Of a stretch of 11,722 bases of DNA, positions 1-6,339 are shown one piece after another. Within the stretch, counting starts at the first letter, position 1; every line of letters starts with the position of its first letter. This DNA is from an uncultured Desulfovibrio sp. (GTDB lineage Bacteria > Desulfobacterota > Desulfovibrionia > Desulfovibrionales > Desulfovibrionaceae). The DNA is taken from the NCBI GenBank assembly GCA_900553145.1, contig USCL01000101.1, forward strand, positions 1-11,722. Direction: 5' to 3'. The notes below the pieces were generated by a model. The model was not told the DNA's origin. It made no database searches and worked only from the letters and a program-made list of their open reading frames with translations. Position numbers and translations under genes: made by a program.

Positions 1-895
1 GGACGCCGCCGGGCCGCCGGACAAGGAAACGCCCCCCCTCACGGGCCAGATGGCCTTCCACGCTTTCGGCGGAAACGGCCTGCTCCGTACGCCGCGCGGC
101 TTCCTTCCGCCAGATCCCGCTGATGACGTCGTGCCCGTGCGCCGTTTGGAGCGCCTCCGTCGAAGCGGTGAGGAACACCGGTTTGCCCGGGGCAAGCCCG
201 ATCTCGAACTGGCCGGGCTGAAACAGGTCTTCCTGATAGGCGAACCCGCGCTCCTGCTCCACCAGATACTCCATGTTGAAGTACCAGTCAGGGGCGGCAT
301 TGAAGATGAAGCTGCCCTCCACCTGCATGAACAGGGGCGGCAACGCCTCGTATGGCCGCAAGCAGATCCCGGACGGGGCCGAAAGCGTTTCGGGGCGGAG
401 CGCGGGGTTGGCGTGGGTGAGATCGTGGGCATTGCGGAACGCGAGCAACGGCTTTATGCGCAAAACCATCGGCGGCGTGTCGGGGGCGGCGCCGCGCACC
501 TCATAGCGGACAAGGAGCAGGCGGCATCCGGGGATCAGCATCAGCTCCCGGGTAAGCGTCACGTCCCCGAAACGGTAACGGAACACCGGCCATTCCCCGG
601 CATCCATTTCCTCAAGATGCTCATTGCCGCGCGGATAATAGACGCCGGGATGCTTGCGGCAGGAGAAGAACAGTTCGCGCCCGCCCACAAGCAACGATTC
701 CTCAAGAGCCGACAGCAACACATGCCGCCCTGCCGGATTCTCCAGATCGGCCACGAGCAACCCGTGGTACTTCCGGGTATTGCAGCAGATGAGCGAACTG
801 GAAGCGTAATCGCCGAGCCCGTTGGTCTCGAGCCATTCTTTCCGCAGGGATTTTCTGATGTTCTGGCACGTGGGCTTATCGAAATGAAACTTCAT
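1..895 (-). CDS. Glycogen debranching enzyme (amylo-alpha-1,6-glucosidase), N-terminal part, cut by the left edge
   Basis: The minus strand is open from the ATG at 895 to the window edge, giving 298 codons. The N-terminus reads MKFHFDKPTCQN and is followed by REWL-type residues and the run KEWLETNGLGDYASSS, then NTRKYHGLLVADL. These are hallmarks of the GDE_N domain of archaeal/bacterial debranching enzymes (usual form WL-TNG-GGYAS and RRYHGLL). Further family-like stretches are PVFRYRFGDVTLTREL and FRNAHDLTHANPAL. The family hydrolyses alpha-1,6 branch points of glycogen in the cytoplasm; the catalytic GH15-like barrel would lie beyond the window. An SD (AAGGAG) lies 5 nt before the ATG and fixes the start. 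The usual second Gly of NGLGGY is Asp here. The plus-strand frame over the same bases is a shadow. The family call is confident; substrate specificity is inferred. Confidence 0.88.
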   Translation of the reverse strand, partial: MKFHFDKPTCQNIRKSLRKEWLETNGLGDYASSSLICCNTRKYHGLLVADLENPAGRHVLLSALEESLLVGGRELFFSCRKHPGVYYPRGNEHLEEMDAGEWPVFRYRFGDVTLTRELMLIPGCRLLLVRYEVRGAAPDTPPMVLRIKPLLAFRNAHDLTHANPALRPETLSAPSGICLRPYEALPPLFMQVEGSFIFNAAPDWYFNMEYLVEQERGFAYQEDLFQPGQFEIGLAPGKPVFLTASTEALQTAHGHDVISGIWRKEAARRTEQAVSAESVEGHLAREGGRFLVRRPGGV

Positions 896-1195
896 GTCCA
901 CTCCTTCACGGCAAAAGGGGAAAACGCACCCGTAAAAAGCGACGAAGCAAGACGCCCTGAAAACAGGGTTAAAGGTGGTCTCGTTGGAAAGGTTGCCGAT
1001 AAACAGCCGCCCCGTGGTACAGAGGCAGAGGCGAGGGGGAGGAATCGAAGCGAAGGGGGGGGAGGCCCCGGAACGGGCCGGCCCGCCGGCAGGAGCGCTT
1101 CTGCGGCCAATCGCTTCAATTTTCGGTATGCTTGCCTTCCTGAAACGGCGGGCCCGTTTTGGAGGGAAGCCTACTGACGAACGTTGTAGACAGCC

Positions 1196-1223
1196 ATTAT
1201 TAAGCTATGTCTTCTTGTTTCAA
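1196..1223 (-). promoter_or_regulatory. Candidate sigma-70 promoter for the debranching gene
   Basis: Read on the minus strand, TTGAAA (1218-1223) is followed after 15 nt by TAATAAT (1196-1202), inside the only AT-rich island upstream of the debranching gene. The spacer is slightly short and the start codon is about 300 nt away, so the call is tentative. Confidence 0.33.
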
Positions 1224-1280
1224 TAATAATCATTTCTGGCTGGAAATCAAGGGAACACCAAAAATTTATCGCCGCCTCTC

Positions 1281-1307
1281 CGTCCGGACGCGGCGCGCGC
1301 CCGCGCC
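1281..1307 (-). terminator. GC-rich palindromes after the diguanylate cyclase stop, possible terminator
   Basis: About 30-55 nt past the stop codon lie a 6-bp stem GGCGCG-4-nt loop-CGCGCC (1292-1307) and a perfect 10-bp palindrome CGTCCGGACG (1281-1290). On the minus strand a run of five T follows about 15-20 nt further on (around 1259-1263). The gap between stem and T-run is too long for a textbook intrinsic terminator, so this may only be a weak terminator or RNA 3' end structure. Confidence 0.3.
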
Positions 1308-1336
1308 CCAGCGGCCGGGGGAACCGCCACGGAGCC

Positions 1337-2755
1337 TCAGCGCCGCCCCGGCGCACGGCGGCGCTTCTTGTGCCCGTACATGTCGGCGTCGGCCCGCCGC
1401 ATCAGTTCTTCCAGCGAATGGGCTTCGGACGGGTACAGCGCCAGCCCCATGCTTGCGGTGGGGCTCAGGTCTATGTCCCCAAGACGGTAAGGTTCGTTTC
1501 CGGTGGCTTCCAGCATATGGCGGAACCGTTCCTCGGCAATGGCCCGCTCGCTGACGCCGTACAAAATGGCGATGAACTCGTCGCCGCCCAGCCGGATCAG
1601 CGTGCCCGCCGGCGACAGCGCCTTCTGGAGGCGTTCCGCGAATCCGTTCAGCAGCTGGTCGCCGCAATCATGGCCGTACGTGTCGTTAACCTGCTTGAAG
1701 TCATCCAAATCCATGTAGCAGAGCGCAAAGGGCCGCTTCGCCTCCATCGCCTTCTCCAGCTCGCGGAACAGGACGCGGCGATTGGGCAGCCCGGTCAGGG
1801 GATCATGTTCCGACATCAGTTCCAGCCGTTTCTTCTTGTTGGCAAGATCCACGGCCAAGCCCACCACGCACGAGAACAGGATGCTGATGAACGTGGCGAT
1901 GCCGAACGAAGCGTACCGGACGCTCCAGTTCCAGCCCCCCTTGGGCATGACGCTCAGGGCCCAGTCCGCGTTGGGCAGGTGCACCTTCCCTTCCACGGGC
2001 TCGATCAGCGTCTCGGCGGAACGCAACAGCACGATCCGCCCACCCGTATCGGGGTGGATGCGGGAAAGCTGGTACACATAGTTCTGCTTGTCGAGGTATT
2101 CGAGCTGCACCGGATCAAGCACGTCCGGGAAGGCGAAGGTCACGCAGATAAGCCCCCAGAAGGCATCCGGGGACGGGGGCATGCCCTCCCCTCCGGCTTC
2201 GCCATCCATGAACACGGGAAGCCTGACCGCCACAGCGTAGCCCCCCTGAACCAGATCGAACGGCCCGGCGATGGTGGCCCTGCCCGTATCCCGGGCCAGC
2301 AGCGCTTCCCGGGAACGCTCGGGGTTGGCGAACAGGTCGTGCCCGATGGCTTTTTTGTTCCGCTCAAGCGGGTATACCTTGGTGACGATGCCGCCGGGGG
2401 CCAGATTGATGTTGATGGTGCTCGGATGCATCTTCACCAACTCCCCGGCGTAGGAATAGAAGTCCATGATCCGGCCCTCGCCCTGCCGCAGCAGGGCTTC
2501 CACCAGATAGGCGCTCGAAAAGGCGTTGGCGATGACGTATTGGATTTTCGTGGCGTAACTGTCGACGATGTACCGGGCTTTTTCCCGTTCCTGAAGCATA
2601 CGGGAATGTTCAAGGCGGAAGAGGAAAAGATAGCTCCCCAGCAGGCAGACCAGCAAGACGCCAAGGGCATACAAGATGCTCCGGCAATTTCCCCTTTCCT
2701 GCAAGACGCCGGGTTCAGACGTTCCCCGTTCCCTGTGCCGCATCAGTCGTTGCAT
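1337..2755 (-). CDS. Membrane diguanylate cyclase with CHASE-type periplasmic sensor and GGDEF domain
   Basis: A 472-residue protein predicted to make cyclic di-GMP from two GTP in the inner membrane. Helix 1 (about 27-48) and helix 2 (about 282-304) flank a periplasmic region resembling CHASE sensors (for example GRATIAGPFDLVQGGYAVAV followed by RLPVF). The cytoplasmic GGDEF domain begins with EHDPLTGLPNRR, has the metal-binding YMDLDDFKQVNDTYGH segment (first Asp about 349), and an intact GGDEF at about 390-394. The position of the inhibitory I-site (RxxD, five residues before GGDEF) reads SPAG, so c-di-GMP product inhibition at that site is probably absent. There is no EAL or HD-GYP domain. 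Start choice: an ATG at 2761 is open, but AAGGA (2762-2766) abuts it, whereas it sits 6 nt before the ATG at 2755, so I choose 2755. The gene is divergent from ppk. The periplasmic ligand is unknown. Confidence 0.9.
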   Translation of the reverse strand: MQRLMRHRERGTSEPGVLQERGNCRSILYALGVLLVCLLGSYLFLFRLEHSRMLQEREKARYIVDSYATKIQYVIANAFSSAYLVEALLRQGEGRIMDFYSYAGELVKMHPSTININLAPGGIVTKVYPLERNKKAIGHDLFANPERSREALLARDTGRATIAGPFDLVQGGYAVAVRLPVFMDGEAGGEGMPPSPDAFWGLICVTFAFPDVLDPVQLEYLDKQNYVYQLSRIHPDTGGRIVLLRSAETLIEPVEGKVHLPNADWALSVMPKGGWNWSVRYASFGIATFISILFSCVVGLAVDLANKKKRLELMSEHDPLTGLPNRRVLFRELEKAMEAKRPFALCYMDLDDFKQVNDTYGHDCGDQLLNGFAERLQKALSPAGTLIRLGGDEFIAILYGVSERAIAEERFRHMLEATGNEPYRLGDIDLSPTASMGLALYPSEAHSLEELMRRADADMYGHKKRRRAPGRR

Positions 2756-2995
2756 CGCCATTCCTTGAACATTCTATGGAGAAAAACGCTCCCACCGGAC
2801 AAAACGTGCGCATGACCATCCCACGATTCCCCGCTTTCGGCAAGGGTTATCGGGGTTCCCGGGGCACTGCCCGCCGCCGTCGCGCACCGCCGCCTTCCCC
2901 GCCCTTCCCGATCGCTCCCCGCCCCAAATGGAAAAGCGAGCCCTGCCCCGCCAAGATTGTTTGATATTTTTCCAACTCCTTATTCTCTGGACTTT

Positions 2996-3035
2996 TTTTC
3001 ACACAATTGTCATACTTTTGTAACATATTTCCAGA
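2996..3035 (+). promoter_or_regulatory. Pho-box-like direct repeats (PhoB site candidate) upstream of ppk
   Basis: Seven-base units recur every 11 bp: TTTTCAC (2996-3002), TTGTCAT (3007-3013), TTGTAAC (3018-3024) and a poor fourth unit TTCCAGA (3029-3035), separated by 4-bp AT-rich spacers ACAA, ACTT and ATAT. The known Pho box consists of CTGTCAT-like repeats with 4-bp spacers, and the second unit matches 6 of 7. A -10-like TATAAG begins 11 bp after the fourth unit, the geometry known for PhoB-activated promoters. PhoB control of ppk is therefore likely, but it is an inference. Confidence 0.6.
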
Positions 3036-3046
3036 CCCCCGCCTGC

Positions 3047-3052
3047 TATAAG
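3047..3052 (+). promoter_or_regulatory. Candidate -10 element of the ppk promoter
   Basis: TATAAG matches 5 of 6 of TATAAT. No good -35 hexamer stands 16-18 bp upstream, as expected for an activator-dependent promoter whose -35 is replaced by Pho-box repeats. Transcription would start near 3059, leaving a leader of about 30 nt. Confidence 0.5.
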
Positions 3053-3089
3053 ACCTGCATTCATGCCGTCATGCCAAGGAGGAGCAATC

Positions 3090-5237
3090 GTGGTTTCCAA
3101 AGATTCCGAAGGGTACCCGGAGCAACTGTGCGCCACAGAGGAAATACGTGAACTGGCCTGCCCCAACCTGTACCTGAACCGGGAAATCAATTGGCTGGAT
3201 TTTGACGCCAAAGTGCTCGACGAAGCCACGGATGCCCGCCTCCCGCTCCTTGAGCAGCTCAAGTTTCTCTCCATCTTCTACAACAACCTCGATGAATTCT
3301 TCATGGTCCGGGTGGCGAACGTCTATCGCCAGTACCGCAGCGGGGCCGCGTCCTCGTCGCCGGATCGCATGACGCCGGCCAAGCAGCTCGCCGAAATCAG
3401 GCGGAAAGTCCTCATCCTGGTTTCCCGCGCTCAGGAGCACTGGCGCAAACGGCTCGCCCCCCAGCTGTACGAAAAGGGCGTGCGCCTGATGCGCTATGCG
3501 GATCTCTCGGAAAAGCAGCGGCGGTTCCTCGACGGGTATTTCAAGAACGAAATCTACCCTATCCTGACCCCGCAGGCCATCGATCCGGGGCATCCCTTCC
3601 CCACGATTTCCAATACCAGCCTCAACTTCATCGTCCAGCTGCTCAGCCGCGACGGCGTGACCCGGTTCGCCCGCCTGAAGTGCCCCAACAACATTTCCCG
3701 CTTCGTCTTCATCCCCCGGAACAAGGAAGCCAAGACCTACGCCCTGCTCGGCTTCAACGCCAACGTCCGCGACAACGACATCATCCTGCTGGAAGATCTG
3801 ATCGCCGAATACCTCGGCTCGCTGTTCCCCGGCAACACCGTCGTAAACGCCGGGCTGTTCCGCATCACGCGCAATACCGATGTGGAGATTGAGGAGGACG
3901 AGGCCGACGATCTGCTGGAAGCCGTCAAGGATCTGGTGGAGCAACGCCGCTTCGGCGACGTGGTGCGCCTTGAGATCGCCCACGGCACGGCCAAGGAGCT
4001 GAGCGCCTTCCTGACCGAACGTCTGGGGATGCAGCCGTTCCAGATCTACCGGGTCAAAGGCCCGCTGGCCTTTTCCGAGCTTATGGCCCTTTACGGCGTG
4101 GACAGGCCGGGCCTGAAGGAATCCCCTTTTTACGGGCGCACGCCGGGCGTGTTTCAGGAAGGCGACATTTACGCGCACATCCAGAACAGGGATGTTTTCC
4201 TTTTCCATCCCTACGACAGCTTTACCCCGGTTTTGGATTTCATCCGCCGCTCCAGCGAAGATCCCGGCGTCATCGCCATCAAGCAGACGCTCTACCGCGT
4301 GGGCAACGCCTCGCCCATCGTGAAGGCCCTCATAGAAGCCCGGCGCTGCGGCAAGCAGGTCACCGCCGTGGTCGAACTGAAAGCCCGTTTCGACGAGGAG
4401 CGCAACATCACGTGGGCCGAAGAGATGGAAAAGGCGGGCGTCAACGTGGTCTACGGGATTGTCGGCATGAAGATACACGCCAAGCTCTGCCTCGTGGTGC
4501 GGCGCGAACCGGAGGGCGTATCCCGCTATGTGCACATCGGCACCGGCAATTACAACCCGTCCACAGCCAAGATGTACACCGACATGGGCCTCATCACGGC
4601 CAACCCGGACATCTGCGCGGACGTCACGGATCTCTTCAATGTCATGACCGGCTACGCCCACCGCGAGCAATACCGGGAACTGCTCGTCTCCCCGCTGTCC
4701 ATGCGCCGCACCCTGATGGACATGATCCAGCGCGAAACGGCCCTGCACCAGCAAAACGGCAACGGCGAAATCATTTTCAAATGCAACCAGCTGGTGGATA
4801 AACACGTTATCCGGGCCTTGTACAGGGCTTCCATGGAGGGCGTGCGCATCCGGCTTCAGATACGCGGCATCTGTTGCCTGCGCCCCGGCGTGAAGGGCAT
4901 CAGCGACAACATCGAGGTGACGTCCATCGTCGGACGTTTTTTGGAGCACACCCGCGTCTACTGGTTCAACGCCAACGGGGAAGGCGCCCTGTACATCGGC
5001 AGCGCCGACCTCATGCCCCGTAACCTTGACCGGCGCATTGAAGTGCTTGTCCCCATACTCGATCCCGGGTTGCGGGCGTGCCTGCGCAGCGATATTTTGG
5101 AAACACACCTCCGCGACAACCAACAGACGTGGCGCCTTCAGGAAGACGGCACATACAGCCGCGTCAAACCCGCCAAGGAAGAAGAGGCCGTCAACGCACA
5201 GGAAATCATGATGCGCCGCAGCCGGGAGTGTGTCTGA
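3090..5237 (+). CDS. ppk: Polyphosphate kinase (Ppk1)
   Basis: A 715-residue protein that reversibly polymerises the ATP gamma-phosphate into inorganic polyphosphate. The length and whole-length pattern fit Ppk1. The N-terminal domain has LYLNREINWLDFDAKVL and FYNNLDEFFMVRVANVYRQY. The catalytic core has FHPYDSFTPVLDFIRRSSED and IKQTLYRVG, then KIHAKL with the autophosphorylated His (H463, corresponding to E. coli H435) and YVHIGTGNYN (H482, corresponding to H454; the 19-residue spacing is the same). The C-terminal domain has FLEHTRVYWF (H620; offset 157 from H463, as H592 in E. coli) and GSADLMPRNLDRRIEVLVP. Start choice: an ATG lies upstream at 3063, but AAGGAGG (3076-3082) is 7 nt before GTG 3090, so GTG is the start. 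It is first in a same-strand set with an HD protein and Ppx, behind Pho-box-like repeats. The minus-strand 684-codon frame over it is a shadow. Confidence 0.97.
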   Translation: MVSKDSEGYPEQLCATEEIRELACPNLYLNREINWLDFDAKVLDEATDARLPLLEQLKFLSIFYNNLDEFFMVRVANVYRQYRSGAASSSPDRMTPAKQLAEIRRKVLILVSRAQEHWRKRLAPQLYEKGVRLMRYADLSEKQRRFLDGYFKNEIYPILTPQAIDPGHPFPTISNTSLNFIVQLLSRDGVTRFARLKCPNNISRFVFIPRNKEAKTYALLGFNANVRDNDIILLEDLIAEYLGSLFPGNTVVNAGLFRITRNTDVEIEEDEADDLLEAVKDLVEQRRFGDVVRLEIAHGTAKELSAFLTERLGMQPFQIYRVKGPLAFSELMALYGVDRPGLKESPFYGRTPGVFQEGDIYAHIQNRDVFLFHPYDSFTPVLDFIRRSSEDPGVIAIKQTLYRVGNASPIVKALIEARRCGKQVTAVVELKARFDEERNITWAEEMEKAGVNVVYGIVGMKIHAKLCLVVRREPEGVSRYVHIGTGNYNPSTAKMYTDMGLITANPDICADVTDLFNVMTGYAHREQYRELLVSPLSMRRTLMDMIQRETALHQQNGNGEIIFKCNQLVDKHVIRALYRASMEGVRIRLQIRGICCLRPGVKGISDNIEVTSIVGRFLEHTRVYWFNANGEGALYIGSADLMPRNLDRRIEVLVPILDPGLRACLRSDILETHLRDNQQTWRLQEDGTYSRVKPAKEEEAVNAQEIMMRRSRECV

Positions 5238-5281
5238 TCCTTAAAACGTTCAAAAGGGAAGGCTCTGTCACAGTACACGAT

Positions 5282-5296
5282 TGAAATTTTATTTCA
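5282..5296. repeat. Inverted repeat in the ppk-HD intergenic region
   Basis: TGAAAT-TTT-ATTTCA is a 6-bp perfect inverted repeat in an AT-rich patch 45 nt after ppk. It could be an operator for the downstream promoter candidate at 5359-5387 or a weak hairpin. A single CTGTCAC half-site (5266-5272) lies just upstream but has no partner at 11 bp. Confidence 0.3.
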
Positions 5297-5358
5297 TAAG
5301 ATTTCGGATGGAGGCTAAAGAGAACTTCCTTTGTTGTGGCGTCCATCAACAAAAGATA

Positions 5359-5387
5359 TTGACAATGCGGCATGCTGTGGGTGTGTA
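5359..5387 (+). promoter_or_regulatory. Candidate promoter for the HD-ppx gene pair
   Basis: A perfect TTGACA (5359-5364) is followed after 17 bp by TGTGTA (5382-5387), a poor -10. Transcription would begin about 30 nt before the chosen HD start. The HD and ppx genes may therefore be transcribed separately from ppk as well as by readthrough, since I see no terminator after ppk. Confidence 0.35.
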
Positions 5388-5424
5388 TCAATCAAATGCC
5401 ATGGCAGAGCCAAAGGAAAAAACC

Positions 5425-6339
5425 ATGACCATGCATACGGAAGACCAGTTGCAGGAACCGCAGGCCGAACCCCAACCGGCCCCGGCGAAGCGTCCCGCCA
5501 GAACGGCGAAAGCCGCCCCCGCCGGAGAACCGCAGCCCAAGCCGCGCCCTCGGGCCCGCAAAAAGCCTCAAGCCGCCCAGCCCGAACCGGCGAAGCGGGG
5601 ATCCGCCCCCGAAGCCGTCGCCGTGGCGGAAACCGGAACCGCCGCCCCGGAAGCGTATGCCACCGCTCCGGCGCAGCCTGCCGCTTGCCCCGATCCGTGC
5701 ATGGAGGCCTGCTCCGCCCCATCCGCCGAAGCGGAGGCGGAACAGCCCGCCGATGAAGCCCCCCTCACCACGGCGGTCATGCCCGAATCGTCGGTTGTGG
5801 CCGATTCGCTGACGCACGGGCAGCGCGTGGCCGTCATCGCGGCGACCTTGTTTCAAGATCTCGCCGAGCTCCATGAACTCGACGACGTATGGGGGCACAG
5901 GCTCCACCTCGCGGCGCAGCTGCACGACATCGGGTTCGCCGAAGGACGCAAAGGGCACCACAAGATCAGCATGCGCCTCATTGAGGAAGATCTCAGCCTG
6001 AACATCCACGACGAAGATCGCCCGTGGGTCGCCCTGCTCGCCCGTTACCACCGCAAGGCGTGGCCCTCGCGCCGCCACTCGCGTTTCGAGGCATTGAAAA
6101 AGGGCGATCGCAAGGCGCTGCGCAAGGCGGCTTCCCTGCTCCGCATTGCGGATGCGCTCGACTACACGCATTCCGGCGTCGTCAGGAACCTTGCCGTCGC
6201 CGTCAAAAAGCGCAAGGTGGTCATTGTGATCCAGTGCTCCGGGGACTGCTCCGCGGAAAGGGAACGCGTCATCAAAAAGGGCGATCTGTTCATGCACGTC
6301 TTCGGGCGGAAGCTGGAATGCATATGCCAGGAGAACTAG
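5425..6339 (+). CDS. Stand-alone HD-domain protein (Ppx/GppA C-terminal-like) with Pro/Ala-rich N-terminal tail
   Basis: A 304-residue protein with two parts. Residues 1 to about 120 are low complexity: residues 22-58 are rich in Lys/Arg with Pro and Ala (12 basic against 2 acidic), then the tail becomes Ala/Glu/Pro-rich and acidic. Residues about 128-304 form an HD domain like the one at the end of many Ppx/GppA proteins: THGQRVAVIA (H131), AAQLHDIGF (H167, D168), GHHKIS (H178/H179), ARYHRKAWP (H209) and LLRIADALDYTH (D243). All metal-ligand positions expected of an active HD phosphohydrolase are present. The substrate is unknown; a nucleotide or polyphosphate role is suggested by the neighbours ppk and ppx. 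Start choice: AAGGA (5413-5417) is 7 nt before ATG 5425; the upstream ATG 5401 has no SD. The end overlaps ppx by 16 nt. Confidence 0.85.
   Translation: MTMHTEDQLQEPQAEPQPAPAKRPARTAKAAPAGEPQPKPRPRARKKPQAAQPEPAKRGSAPEAVAVAETGTAAPEAYATAPAQPAACPDPCMEACSAPSAEAEAEQPADEAPLTTAVMPESSVVADSLTHGQRVAVIAATLFQDLAELHELDDVWGHRLHLAAQLHDIGFAEGRKGHHKISMRLIEEDLSLNIHDEDRPWVALLARYHRKAWPSRRHSRFEALKKGDRKALRKAASLLRIADALDYTHSGVVRNLAVAVKKRKVVIVIQCSGDCSAERERVIKKGDLFMHVFGRKLECICQEN

Larger units (their letters stand above)
896..1336. other. 441-bp intergenic region between debranching gene and diguanylate cyclase
   Basis: I see no convincing gene. Small frames on both strands lack an SD and recognisable motifs. The interval holds an AT-rich island (about 1190-1270) with a candidate minus-strand promoter, a polypurine/polypyrimidine tract near 1028-1065, a small hairpin CCCTG-AAAA-CAGGG at 955-968, and a block of GC-rich palindromes just after the diguanylate cyclase stop. 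If the promoter at 1196-1223 is used, the debranching mRNA would carry an untranslated leader of about 290 nt. Confidence 0.6.
2756..3089. other. Divergent intergenic region between diguanylate cyclase and ppk
   Basis: The left two thirds (about 2770-2950) are GC-rich with no gene I can support; the 62-codon plus frame from 2776 has no SD. The right third (2960-3060) is sharply AT-rich and carries the ppk control region described separately. No clear promoter was found for the minus-strand diguanylate cyclase: a TAGAAT box near 2772-2777 is too close to the start codon to serve it well. Confidence 0.6.

Noticed and set aside
50..1177. 375-codon plus-strand frame at the left edge
   Set aside because: The minus strand encodes a recognisable glycogen debranching N-terminus with an SD; the plus frame has no motifs.
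2772..2777. TAGAAT as -10 for the diguanylate cyclase
   Set aside because: The predicted transcription start would fall at the SD itself, and no -35 stands at the right distance.
1370..2815. 481-codon plus-strand frame antisense to the diguanylate cyclase
   Set aside because: Shadow of the GGDEF gene.
3063..3089. ATG start for ppk at 3063
   Set aside because: The perfect AAGGAGG lies downstream of this ATG and points to GTG 3090.
3069..5123. 684-codon minus-strand open frame antisense to ppk
   Set aside because: Shadow of a confidently identified Ppk1. Composition is typical of high-GC antisense frames.
5266..5272. CTGTCAC as a Pho box before the HD gene
   Set aside because: Only one half-site; no second unit 11 bp away.
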